Shown here piece after piece: positions 1 to 7,198 of a DNA stretch of 13,457 nt. Every line of letters starts with the position of its first letter. Position 1 is the first letter of the stretch. Origin of the DNA: Saprospiraceae bacterium (GTDB lineage: Bacteria > Bacteroidota > Bacteroidia > Chitinophagales > Saprospiraceae); assembly GCA_020630355.1 (NCBI GenBank), contig JAHDBO010000027.1, forward strand, positions 1 to 13,457, given 5' to 3'. The notes under the pieces are model-generated. The model searched no databases. It had not been told where the DNA came from and was given only the letters and a program-made list of their open reading frames with translations. The position numbers and the translations under genes were made by a program.

Positions 1-66
1 GCAGATGCCTATAAAGCCGCACTAGTAAAGCCCAATGCCAACAACTCTGCCAAGCTTGTGCTTTAA
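1..66 (+). CDS. C-terminal end of an upstream gene (partial, TPR-like tail)
   Basis: An open frame enters from the left edge in frame 1 and ends at TAA 64-66. Only 21 residues are visible (ADAYKAALVKPNANNSAKLVL). The spacing of Ala, Leu, Pro-Asn and Ala resembles the second helix of a tetratricopeptide repeat, where an A-L-x-x-x-P-x-N pattern is common, but this is too short to name a protein. A terminator-like hairpin overlaps the stop codon, which supports a true gene end here. Confidence 0.6.
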   Translation, partial: ADAYKAALVKPNANNSAKLVL

Positions 67-86
67 AGTAGCACAAGGCGTTTTTT
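55..86 (+). terminator. Intrinsic terminator overlapping a stop codon
   Basis: CTTGTGCT (55-62) pairs perfectly with AGCACAAG (70-77) around a 7-nt loop, and GCG plus six T follow (81-86). The TAA stop (64-66) of the upstream gene lies in the loop, so the 5' arm is coding sequence. This isolates the lipid kinase gene at 138 from its upstream neighbour. Confidence 0.75.
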
Positions 87-137
87 CATTTCCCAAAAGG
101 ATTCCTTAACTTCAATCTCCTAAACTATCAAAGCGAA

Positions 138-1067
138 ATGACAGAAACTTGGTATATCATCGCCAATCCCGCTGCAAATGGGGGCAAAGCGTACAAAAAA
201 CACCCCAAGGTCAAGGCACTCCTCGAAGAAGAAGGCTTTGATTTTGAATGGGTAGAAACCCGAGCAGTTGGGCATGCTCAACAACTTGTTGAAGAGGGTC
301 TGAAAAAAGGGTATCGAAAAATCATAGCAGTCGGTGGAGATGGCACTGGACACGAAGTCGTCAATGGCATCTTTGAGCAGCATATTGTTCCTGTTTCTGA
401 AATCATATATACGATTATATCGGTAGGCACGGGCAATGATTGGATAAAAGAATATGGTATCCCCAAAGATTACCGCAGGTGGATTCCGCAAATAAAAAAG
501 GCGCAGCCCTTTCAGCAAGATATTGGCTTGGCGCATTATACCAAAGAGGATGGTTCTACAGGCAGTCGTTATTTTTTAAACGTGGCCGGCATGGCTTATG
601 ACGCCTTCGTTGCGCGCTATATGTTGCAGAGCGAAATGCCTTTCAGCAATAAGATTATTTATCTCTTTTTAATTTTCAAATGCCTTTTCGCTTATACTCT
701 GAGAAAGGCAAAAGTCTTTTTTGACGGTCAAGAAGCAGCCCATGCATTCTACACTGTTAATGTTGGTTTATGTCGTTATTCAGGAGGAGGCATGCAATTT
801 GTACCTCATGCCAAGCCCAATGATGGACAATTCGCACTGACGTATGCCAAAGAATTAAGTAAAGTAGGAGTCATGCTCGCTACGCCTTATTTTTATAATG
901 GCAAAGTAGATAAACATCCAAAAGTGGAGGTATTTCAAGCCAAAAAAATACGAGTAGAAGCTTTGGAAGATACGCCTACTCTGCTAGAATTGGATGGAGA
1001 TTACGTAGGGCATACGCCTGTTGAATTTGAATTGCTCCCAAAGGCATTGACAGTCTTAATCCCTTAA
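138..1067 (+). CDS. Diacylglycerol kinase family lipid kinase (YegS/BmrU-like)
   Basis: Predicted soluble or membrane-associated lipid kinase of the DAGK catalytic family, which transfers phosphate from a nucleotide to a lipid such as diacylglycerol or a sphingoid base; the actual substrate cannot be read from sequence. The 309-residue length is normal for bacterial members. The nucleotide-binding motif GGDGTGHEV lies at residues 66-74, where Asn is more usual than His at residue 72. GTGNDW (97-102), YSGGGMQFVPHAKPNDG (213-229 region) and LDGD (285-288) are the other conserved family blocks. A short IIYLFLIF hydrophobic stretch (173-180) lies between the two lobes. The gene follows a terminator, so it probably has its own promoter, though no good -7 motif was found. 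Its stop codon directly abuts the stop of the convergent GH25 gene. Confidence 0.9.
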   Translation: MTETWYIIANPAANGGKAYKKHPKVKALLEEEGFDFEWVETRAVGHAQQLVEEGLKKGYRKIIAVGGDGTGHEVVNGIFEQHIVPVSEIIYTIISVGTGNDWIKEYGIPKDYRRWIPQIKKAQPFQQDIGLAHYTKEDGSTGSRYFLNVAGMAYDAFVARYMLQSEMPFSNKIIYLFLIFKCLFAYTLRKAKVFFDGQEAAHAFYTVNVGLCRYSGGGMQFVPHAKPNDGQFALTYAKELSKVGVMLATPYFYNGKVDKHPKVEVFQAKKIRVEALEDTPTLLELDGDYVGHTPVEFELLPKALTVLIP

Positions 1068-1787
1068 TTATTCTCGCTCAGTTGAGGTGATACTAATGGA
1101 ATCATCGAGTGCTGGAATCGTCAGGTGCTTTAAGCTGTCCAAACTACCGTTAAAAACATTAAAGTCAATATCCCCCACCACACCTCGAAGCTGTCCCCGA
1201 TTGCCGTATTGCCAGAACGTCCAGTGGTGACCGTCAATCAGTTCTGGTTCAATCGTATTGTATCGAGCAATCCAAAGAGGATATTCGCTAAAAGCGTTTT
1301 GTAAATACTCGTTGTATAGTTTTTGATTGGTGTAAATAATGGGTTTTATTTTATAATGCGCCTCCAATTTTAGAAGTATTTGCTTCAATGCGTCACGGAT
1401 ATTCGTAGCGGATTCGCCATTGGTCACTTCTATATCAACGACGGGAGGAAGGTCCAAGCTTTCTAACTTTACTCGTTTTGTGAAATTCTGAAATTGCCCT
1501 TCGATAGATACACTCGGATGAAAAAAATGATAAGCGCCCCTAATCACATCTCGTCGGCCTAAAGCTTCCCAATTTTTTATAAATAAACTATCTTGCAAAC
1601 TTTCACCCTCTGTTGCTTTAATGAAAACAAAGTCGATATTCTGGGTGAGTAATGTATCCCAATCCACCTGCATCTGATAATGGGACACATCAACACCATG
1701 CACTTCGTAGCCTGCCAACCTTTCTGTAATAGGATTGCAAGCCAAGAGGCAACAGCTGGTCAATATGCTAAAAACAATAATTCGCAT
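1068..1787 (-). CDS. GH25 lysozyme-like lipoprotein
   Basis: Predicted exported muramidase of glycoside hydrolase family 25, which cleaves the MurNAc-GlcNAc bond of peptidoglycan. The N-terminus is a lipoprotein signal with lipobox LLAC, placing the lipidated Cys at residue 17. The GH25 barrel starts with HGVDVSHYQ (30-38), whose Asp33 is the conserved first active-site Asp. FIKATEG (55-61), YHFFHP (86-91), VVDIE (116-120, Asp118 and Glu120, the likely catalytic pair), LWIARY (171-176) and WTFWQYG followed by GDIDFNVF (205-212) complete the fold. The 239-residue length fits a single catalytic domain with no cell-wall-binding repeats. It could serve in envelope remodelling or act on other cells' walls; sequence does not decide. 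A promoter is proposed at 1848-1855. Confidence 0.92.
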   Translation of the reverse strand: MRIIVFSILTSCCLLACNPITERLAGYEVHGVDVSHYQMQVDWDTLLTQNIDFVFIKATEGESLQDSLFIKNWEALGRRDVIRGAYHFFHPSVSIEGQFQNFTKRVKLESLDLPPVVDIEVTNGESATNIRDALKQILLKLEAHYKIKPIIYTNQKLYNEYLQNAFSEYPLWIARYNTIEPELIDGHHWTFWQYGNRGQLRGVVGDIDFNVFNGSLDSLKHLTIPALDDSISITSTERE

Positions 1788-1847
1788 TATAAAACTATCT
1801 TATTCATACAACGCACATTTTACAAAAAAACTACATGGTTTTTACTT

Positions 1848-1855
1848 CAAAAGTA
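1848..1855 (-). promoter_or_regulatory. Candidate -7 promoter element for the GH25 gene
   Basis: On the minus strand this reads TACTTTTG, a full match to the Bacteroidota -7 consensus TAnnTTTG, about 60 nt before the GH25 start. No convincing -33 TTTG was seen. It lies within a perfect inverted repeat, TTTACTT-CAA-AAGTAAA (1841-1857), which could be an operator or chance in AT-rich DNA. Confidence 0.5.
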
Positions 1856-1884
1856 AAATTAGGTGCTTTTAGACATTTTTCAAT

Positions 1885-2838
1885 ATGAAGACATCCTATC
1901 AATTGTTTTTTTCATTAATATCATCCTTATTTTTTTCTTGTGGAACGGCTCCTAGTACCGCTCCCAATACGACTCCAAACAATACCGTAGACGATACACC
2001 CCTTGACACCATAGACCATTCAACAGCAGTTTTTCCTTATCAGTTAGACCGACCTGACACTGCATTAGAACTAGTGGATGAACTCGTCGAAATATCGGGA
2101 CTTTCCTTGACCAAAGACGAAAATCTGCTAGTAGGCGTACAAGATGAAAAAGGATATATATACTATATCAACAAAGAGAGTGGTGCGATTGAAAAAGAAG
2201 TCAAATTTTGGAAAAATGGGGACTATGAGGGCGTTGAAGTCATTGGTGATAGAATTTTTGTACTCAAAAATACAGGGACACTTTACGAGCTCAACACCAA
2301 TGAAGCCCCTCAAGAACTCCTAAAGCATAAAAACTTTTTGACCAAAGCAGATGATGTGGAGGGTTTGGGTTTTGATAGAAAAACAAATAGATTGCTCCTT
2401 GCCTGTAAAGCAAAAACTTCGGAATCAAAAGATAATAAGTTAATTTATGGCTTTGATTTGGATTCGATGCAGATCATTGATGCGCCTGTATATGAAATTA
2501 ATTTAGAAAGCATTAAATCTTATTTGAACCAACCCGATGTACAGGATAAAGCAGAGGCTTTTATGAAGTTTTTTATGGGAGAAGAAGGCGAACTCACCTT
2601 TGCCCCATCAGGAATAGCGGTGCACCCAATCACACAGGATGTGTATATTATATCCAGTGTTGGCAAGTTACTTTTGATCCTAAACCAGGGGGGAGCCATT
2701 CAGTCCATACACAAGTTAGATAAAAAAATACACCGTCAACCAGAGGGGATTGCCTTTGCGAAGGATGGTACGCTTTATATTGCCAATGAAGGTAAAAAAG
2801 GTAAGGCAAAAATAATCCGTTACGATTACAAGGAATAA
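1885..2838 (+). CDS. SdiA-regulated domain lipoprotein (YjiK-like beta-propeller)
   Basis: Predicted lipoprotein with a beta-propeller-like domain of the SdiA-regulated/YjiK family; its biochemical role is not established. A short hydrophobic signal ends in FFSC, with the lipidated Cys at residue 19. A Thr/Pro/Asn-rich tether (20-45) precedes the folded part. Family signatures include ELVEISGLSL (65-74), NGDYEGVEVIGDRIFVL (111-127), DDVEGLGFDRKTNRLLLACK (156-175), FAPSGIAVHP (239-248), and the C-terminal QPEGIAFAKDGTLYIANEG block. The repeated pattern of 'EGL/EGI/SGI' followed by strands suggests successive propeller blades. The next gene starts 15 nt downstream, so the two are likely co-transcribed. 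No clear -7 promoter was found in the short divergent spacer shared with the GH25 gene. Confidence 0.85.
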   Translation: MKTSYQLFFSLISSLFFSCGTAPSTAPNTTPNNTVDDTPLDTIDHSTAVFPYQLDRPDTALELVDELVEISGLSLTKDENLLVGVQDEKGYIYYINKESGAIEKEVKFWKNGDYEGVEVIGDRIFVLKNTGTLYELNTNEAPQELLKHKNFLTKADDVEGLGFDRKTNRLLLACKAKTSESKDNKLIYGFDLDSMQIIDAPVYEINLESIKSYLNQPDVQDKAEAFMKFFMGEEGELTFAPSGIAVHPITQDVYIISSVGKLLLILNQGGAIQSIHKLDKKIHRQPEGIAFAKDGTLYIANEGKKGKAKIIRYDYKE

Positions 2839-2853
2839 TTGTAAATTCACTTT

Positions 2854-4062
2854 ATGAATTCGTCCATATTAGCGGAAGCGAAAGAATACGTCAGCAGTTA
2901 CTTCAAAGCAAAACTGCCCGAAGAATATGTCTACCATGATTGGGGACATACGACCCAAGTTGTAAAAGCTTGTCGAGCATTAGGGGAAGCGTATCACCTC
3001 TCTGAAGATGATTTGACCGCCCTAGAGCTCGCTGCTTGGTTTCACGACCTTGGCTATACCGAAGGACCGAAAGACCACGAAGAGCGAAGTGCCCAGCACT
3101 TGGCAAAATACGCAGCTGATAAAAATATAGATGAAAATATATTAACCAATGCCCAAGCTTGCATCCGAGCTACGAAAATGCCGCAACAACCCCAAAAGCT
3201 CCTTGAACAGATTATCTGTGATGCGGATTTGAGCCATCTTGGCAATGACAACTACTGGGACAGGACCAGACGGGTTCGACAAGAGTTGATGGTCATTCAA
3301 AATAAGATTTTCACAGAGGAAGAATGGTTGGATTTTGAATTGAAATTCATGGACAGCCATAGCTATCAAACCTCCATCGCCAACGAACTGTATGGCAAAC
3401 AAAAAGCAAAACACACCAAGCAACTCATAAAACTGCAAGAGCAACTTTTTCCTGAACTACTAGACTTAAACGAGGGCAAGAAGAAAAAAAAGAAGAAAAA
3501 AAAGAAGAAAGCAGCTCTACGGGTGAAGGAATTGAAATTGGGGCGTGGTGTAGAAACGATGTATCGAACTACTTATCGTACGCACGTTAACCTAAGTTCT
3601 ATCGCAGATAATAAGGCAAACATTATGCTGAGTATCAATGCGATTATTATTTCTATTGTCATCTCAACGCTAGTGCCTAACTTCGACGACAACCCTAAGC
3701 TTATAATCCCAACTATCATTTTGCTTGCTGTTTGCTTAATCGCAGTAGTATTCGCTACGCTTTCTACAAGGCCAAAAATCACAGAGGGGAAATTCACGAG
3801 AGAAGACATCCAACAAAAGCGTTCTAACCTGCTCTTTTTCGGTAATTTTTACAATATGCCTTTGCAGGATTTTCACTGGGGCATGATGGAAATGATTAAG
3901 GATAGTGATTTCCTTTATAGCTCTATGACTAGAGATTTATATTTCCTAGGCGTGGTATTGGCTAAAAAATACCGCTACCTGAGTATTTGTTATAGTGTCT
4001 TTATGTACGGATTGATCTTCGCAGTAGCTGCTTTTAGTGTAGCGTTTATGATACCTATTTGA
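2854..4062 (+). CDS. HD-domain phosphohydrolase fused to Pycsar-effector-like (PycTM/DUF5706) membrane domain
   Basis: Three parts are visible. Residues 1-205 form an HD-superfamily metal-dependent phosphohydrolase: YHDWGH (27-32), AAWFHDLGY (60-68, the HD pair His64-Asp65) and CDADLSHLG (122-130) supply the metal ligands. Residues 209-219 are eleven consecutive lysines. The C-terminus matches the DUF5706/PycTM family: MYRTTYRTHVNLSSIADNKANIML (236-259 region), then hydrophobic segments near 257-274, 283-303 and 374-399. In Pycsar anti-phage systems, PycTM proteins are effectors that respond to cyclic CMP or UMP and harm the membrane. No uridylate or cytidylate cyclase is encoded nearby, so a defence role is inference only. 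HD proteins can cleave nucleotides, so the N-terminal half might control the ligand. The gene sits 15 nt after the lipoprotein gene and ends before a strong terminator. Confidence 0.88.
   Translation: MNSSILAEAKEYVSSYFKAKLPEEYVYHDWGHTTQVVKACRALGEAYHLSEDDLTALELAAWFHDLGYTEGPKDHEERSAQHLAKYAADKNIDENILTNAQACIRATKMPQQPQKLLEQIICDADLSHLGNDNYWDRTRRVRQELMVIQNKIFTEEEWLDFELKFMDSHSYQTSIANELYGKQKAKHTKQLIKLQEQLFPELLDLNEGKKKKKKKKKKKAALRVKELKLGRGVETMYRTTYRTHVNLSSIADNKANIMLSINAIIISIVISTLVPNFDDNPKLIIPTIILLAVCLIAVVFATLSTRPKITEGKFTREDIQQKRSNLLFFGNFYNMPLQDFHWGMMEMIKDSDFLYSSMTRDLYFLGVVLAKKYRYLSICYSVFMYGLIFAVAAFSVAFMIPI
3486..3504 (+). other. Two in-phase A AAA AAG slippery heptamers in the poly-lysine linker
   Basis: Within the lysine run, codons AAA-AAA-AAG occur twice, giving the heptamer A AAA AAG in the correct phase at 3486-3492 and 3498-3504. 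This is the same heptamer that directs -1 frameshifting in Escherichia coli dnaX. A -1 shift at the first site reaches TAA at 3588-3590, about 32 codons on; a +1 slip reaches TGA at 3524-3526. Either would yield a soluble HD-only protein lacking the membrane domain. Whether slippage happens is unknown. Confidence 0.45.
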
Positions 4063-4090
4063 TTTGATTTAACCTATCACACCTATATAA

Positions 4091-4127
4091 AAGAAAAGCC
4101 ACTTCCTTCGAGAAAGTGGCTTTTCTT
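4091..4127. terminator. Bidirectional intrinsic terminator
   Basis: AAGAAAAGCCACTT (4091-4104) pairs perfectly over 14 bp with AAGTGGCTTTTCTT (4114-4127) around a 9-nt loop. The stem is A-rich on one side and T-rich on the other, so each strand ends in a U-rich tract. It lies between the convergent HD-PycTM and PorP/SprF genes and can serve both. Confidence 0.92.
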
Positions 4128-4149
4128 GTTTGCCTAGGGCAATATAATT

Positions 4150-5220
4150 CTAGAAATTAGGGCAATATACCCCTCTATTTTCATTACCGGCTATTTGATA
4201 AATAACAGATAGTTCAAAACCCCCATTCCCATTACTGGCTGCATTTAAGTCTGATACATTGATATCATAACTTAAACCAATACCAATGTTTTCATATTCG
4301 AATTCTGTTTCTAAAATGAAGGCATCCGAGTAAATAGTGCTATCAAAACGATTGCTTAAACGATACCAGGCTCCAATCGAAAATGCCTGATAATTTCTTC
4401 TATAATTCCCGAACAAGAACTTGACCGCCGTCCCAGGGTTGATTTCCATATTCGGTCCTTGAAACATTGCCACAAGGTTAGGTACAATACCAACACGATC
4501 TGAAATCATAAATTCACCACCTGCGTGGAAAGTATATCTTGGATAGATAGATAGATCATCTCTTCCACCAAATGCGGTAGAATCACGAAAGGTCACTTCT
4601 GGACTATTTAAGTGGGCCATAGAAGCTCCTATGTAAAAACTATTCCTATCGTCTAGAACGGTGAACCACATCAACCCTGCTCCTAAATCCATGTACACAA
4701 TATTATCCGTAGAGAAGTTTTCAAAACTTGGGCGACTGGGGTCAGCATTTCCTGCATCAGCGTCCCATTGCGTTCCATACAGTGCCGCAGTGAAGTCAAT
4801 ACTTCTTTGCACCACTCCCGCTTCAGCCCCAATCACTAGGTAATGAGAACGGTCTCTATAACCGCCCATTCTTTTACTATAAGAAAAGGATGCCTTTGCT
4901 TGTGTATTGCCGAAGGAAAGCGTACCAGCTTTGTCTCCCCAAAGACCTATCCCAAATCCAAAATAATCGTATTGTCCCACAGGAATCTTTTGGTCATAAG
5001 AAACCGCATAAGTTTTGAACGCGTTGGAGCGCAAAACACTTGCCCATTGATTTCTGTAATTCCCTACCAATCGAATATTCCCGTTCATCACACCGGTCAT
5101 GGCTGGGTTGAGGTTCAAAGGAGAATTGTAAAACTGGGAGAAGTGAATATCTTGTGCATTTACCGACAGGGCAAACGTTCCAAGAACAGCTATCCAAAGC
5201 AATCGTCTAAGTACAAGCAT
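4150..5220 (-). CDS. PorP/SprF family outer-membrane protein (type IX secretion-associated)
   Basis: Predicted outer-membrane beta-barrel of the PorP/SprF family. Named members take part in type IX secretion or gliding adhesin export, but most genomes of this phylum carry several paralogues of unknown partner. Residues 1-22 are a Sec signal ending SVNA before Gln23. The diagnostic opening motif QDIHFSQFYNSPLNLNPAMTG (23-43 region) follows, then YRNQWASV and the YAVSYDQKIP segment. The remainder alternates Gly/aromatic strands, ending in a block ExEFEYENIGIGLSYDINVSDLN and a strand before the C-terminus. At 356 residues it is slightly longer than the usual ~300-330. Family members often lie beside a large adhesin or PKD-repeat protein; here the gene stands alone, facing a terminator, with a proposed promoter at 5293-5300. 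Confidence 0.92.
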   Translation of the reverse strand: MLVLRRLLWIAVLGTFALSVNAQDIHFSQFYNSPLNLNPAMTGVMNGNIRLVGNYRNQWASVLRSNAFKTYAVSYDQKIPVGQYDYFGFGIGLWGDKAGTLSFGNTQAKASFSYSKRMGGYRDRSHYLVIGAEAGVVQRSIDFTAALYGTQWDADAGNADPSRPSFENFSTDNIVYMDLGAGLMWFTVLDDRNSFYIGASMAHLNSPEVTFRDSTAFGGRDDLSIYPRYTFHAGGEFMISDRVGIVPNLVAMFQGPNMEINPGTAVKFLFGNYRRNYQAFSIGAWYRLSNRFDSTIYSDAFILETEFEYENIGIGLSYDINVSDLNAASNGNGGFELSVIYQIAGNENRGVYCPNF

Positions 5221-5292
5221 CGTCTATGTCTTTAATGTTTGATATAGTAGTTTAATTTCCCTTCTCTATATTTTTATCAAAGGGTGTTTGAG

Positions 5293-5300
5293 CAAATATA
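5293..5300 (-). promoter_or_regulatory. Candidate -7 promoter element for the PorP/SprF gene
   Basis: The minus strand reads TATATTTG, matching TAnnTTTG, about 73 nt before the start codon. This predicts a leader of roughly 65-70 nt. A -33 TTTG was not evident. Confidence 0.5.
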
Positions 5301-5481
5301 AGTTCAATTATTTAATTCACAGGGCTTTTAACTATTTAATTCCTTGAATCAAAACGAATATTGTTACGCCATGATTATGTAAAATAAAATATTTTTATGG
5401 TATTCCCTTCAAATCTTAAAAGATAAACCTCCTTTGTCTGAAATTTGACCATAATCCTACTTTATTCATTTTAAAATAATC

Positions 5482-5489
5482 GATATTTG
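5482..5489 (+). promoter_or_regulatory. Weak candidate -7 promoter element for hemC-hemD
   Basis: GATATTTG matches five of the six fixed positions of TAnnTTTG (G replaces the first T). It lies about 65 nt before the proposed hemC start. No clear -33 element is seen, so the assignment is tentative. Confidence 0.3.
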
Positions 5490-5554
5490 TAGCTTTTATT
5501 AGTCCACCATTCTTAAGCTGAAACTTTCAGGACTTTATTTTAAATTGCTCTATT

Positions 5555-6454
5555 TTGGAATCAACTAAGCTTATTATAGGAACAAGAGGCAGTAAATTGG
5601 CATTGTGGCAGGCTCACTTTGTGCAAGCAGAATTAGCAAAAATCGGTATAGGTTCAGAACTCTTGATCATCAAAACGAAAGGAGACAGAATACAACATTT
5701 GAGCTTTGACAAAATAGAAGGCAAAGGTTTTTTCACTAAAGAAATTGAAGATGCGCTCCTCCAAGGGGATGTTGACCTAGCAGTCCATTCCATGAAAGAT
5801 ATGCCCACCACTGCGCCCGAAGGTCTCATTATCACTGCCGTTTCCTATCGAGAAAACCCTGCCGATTGGCTATTGATTCGTAAGGAATCCCTAGGGGATA
5901 AAATATTAAAACTCAAAGAAAATGCCGTAGTAGGTACTTCTTCTGCTAGGCGCAAAGCCCAGATACTACACTTCCGACCAGACTTAGAACTCAAAGACAT
6001 CAGGGGCAATGTCCCAACTCGTATCAATAAACTAAGGGCAGGACAATTTGATGGCATTTTGCTTGCTGCAGCAGGTATCACAAGACTAGGCTTGGATTTA
6101 TCTGATTTGGAAGTCATCCCTCTCAATCCAAAAGAATTTGTTCCTGCACCAGCACAAGGAGTGATGGCATTTCAAACGGTGGCGTCCGACCTCAAAACAC
6201 GTCGCATCCTCAAACAACTACACCAAAGCGATACGGCAGCCGTCACCAATGTAGAACGCAAAGCCCTCCAGCTTCTCGATGGCGGTTGTCAGATGCCACT
6301 AGGTGTCTATTGTGAAAAAGATGCCGTCGGTAATTATCATGTCTTCGCTGCCAAGGCCGAAACATGGGATGCCCCTGTCAAAAAAGTACGGGTTTCTTCT
6401 AGCACTAGCGCAGGGCTAGCGGAAGAAGTCGTCAGGCAATTAAGGGAATCATGA
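5555..6454 (+). CDS. hemC: Hydroxymethylbilane synthase (porphobilinogen deaminase)
   Basis: Cytoplasmic enzyme that joins four porphobilinogens into hydroxymethylbilane, the linear precursor of heme and other tetrapyrroles. IGTRGSKLALWQA (8-20) is the conserved opening. HSMKDMP (78-84) carries Asp82, equivalent to the catalytic Asp84 of E. coli. GTSSARRKAQ (127-136) and RGNVPTRINKLRAGQFD (150-166) contain the substrate-binding Arg residues, and LLDGGCQMPLG (240-250) holds Cys245, which anchors the dipyrromethane cofactor. The 299-residue length is normal. The start is unusual: no in-frame ATG lies between the upstream TGA (5519-5521) and the conserved opening, so TTG at 5555 is chosen, with ATT at 5552 the nearest alternative. 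The stop overlaps the hemD start in ATGA, indicating translational coupling. Confidence 0.96.
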   Translation: MESTKLIIGTRGSKLALWQAHFVQAELAKIGIGSELLIIKTKGDRIQHLSFDKIEGKGFFTKEIEDALLQGDVDLAVHSMKDMPTTAPEGLIITAVSYRENPADWLLIRKESLGDKILKLKENAVVGTSSARRKAQILHFRPDLELKDIRGNVPTRINKLRAGQFDGILLAAAGITRLGLDLSDLEVIPLNPKEFVPAPAQGVMAFQTVASDLKTRRILKQLHQSDTAAVTNVERKALQLLDGGCQMPLGVYCEKDAVGNYHVFAAKAETWDAPVKKVRVSSSTSAGLAEEVVRQLRES

Positions 6455-7116
6455 AACGCCTTTTTATCAGTCGGGATGTAAAAGGAGACAATGCCTTTTA
6501 CAACATATTATCGAGTGGGTTTCGGATTACAGCTTACTCCTTGATTGAGTTCAAAGCTATTCCCTTTGATTACCCCAACTCCGATTTTGATTGGATTTTT
6601 TTCTATAGTAAAAATGGGGTGAACTATTTTTTTGAAGTACTGGATAAAACAGAGATAAGATCAAAATTTGCTGCAATGGGACCGGGAACAGCAGCCATCT
6701 TAAAAAAAAGAGGATACCCCGTTTCTTTTACTGGGGCAGGTAATCCATCTGAAGTTGCTTCACAATTTTTGGCTGCTGCCAAAAACAAAAAAGTACTTTT
6801 TCCACAAGCAAAAAATTCCAAGCAAAGCATTCAAAAAATCCTAGAGGCTCAAATTGAAAGCCAATCGCTCATCGTTTACAACAATACTCCAAAAACGACA
6901 CTTCCCAAGCAGCTCTCTGAGCAGGATGTCCTTGTTTTTACTAGTCCACTTAATGTAAAATCCTATCTAAGCCATTTCATCATCCGTGACACCCAAATTG
7001 TAGTATCCATGGGTACAAGTACTAGCGAATCTTTGCGGCAAAATGGGATTTCTTCATTTCATCAGACTAGTATGCCTAGCGAGCAGGGGCTTATTGATTT
7101 GATTCAATCCTTATAA
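6451..7116 (+). CDS. hemD: Uroporphyrinogen-III synthase
   Basis: Converts hydroxymethylbilane to uroporphyrinogen III by ring closure with inversion of ring D, the step right after HemC. HemD proteins diverge strongly in sequence, so the assignment rests on pattern and position. The paired-lobe landmarks are visible: WIFFYSKNGVNYFF (48-61), MGPGTAAILKKRG (76-88), VFTSPLNVKSYL (162-173) and VSMGTSTSESLRQNG (185-199), which match the 'F-T-S-x-N-x-V' and 'I-G-x-x-T-A/S-x-x-L' blocks of the family. At 221 residues it is on the short side of the usual 230-260. The ATG overlaps the hemC stop by four bases, which strongly supports the function. Confidence 0.9.
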   Translation: MKRLFISRDVKGDNAFYNILSSGFRITAYSLIEFKAIPFDYPNSDFDWIFFYSKNGVNYFFEVLDKTEIRSKFAAMGPGTAAILKKRGYPVSFTGAGNPSEVASQFLAAAKNKKVLFPQAKNSKQSIQKILEAQIESQSLIVYNNTPKTTLPKQLSEQDVLVFTSPLNVKSYLSHFIIRDTQIVVSMGTSTSESLRQNGISSFHQTSMPSEQGLIDLIQSL

Positions 7117-7198
7117 TATCCTTGTCTTTTCGAGTTTGGTGAGCCTATTTTTAGAAAATATCATTTAGAAACCGTCAAAAAATAATTTCACGATTTTT

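Larger units (their letters stand above)
5221..5554. other. Divergent intergenic region between the PorP/SprF gene and hemC
   Basis: This 334-nt AT-rich spacer holds no convincing gene. It contains candidate -7 elements in both directions (5293-5300 minus, 5482-5489 plus) and a direct repeat TATTTAATTC at 5309-5318 and 5333-5342, 24 nt apart, of unknown meaning. Stop codons interrupt the hemC frame upstream of 5522, so the coding region cannot extend far into it. Confidence 0.6.

Noticed and set aside
2854..4062. Reading the HD-PycTM gene as two genes joined by a sequencing frameshift
   Set aside because: The frame is continuous through the lysine run, the linker is in phase on both sides, and I recall HD-DUF5706 fusions of about this length in other Bacteroidota.
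2854..5220. A complete anti-phage defence island
   Set aside because: Only the effector-like domain is present; no cyclase, nuclease, reverse transcriptase or mobile-element genes surround it.
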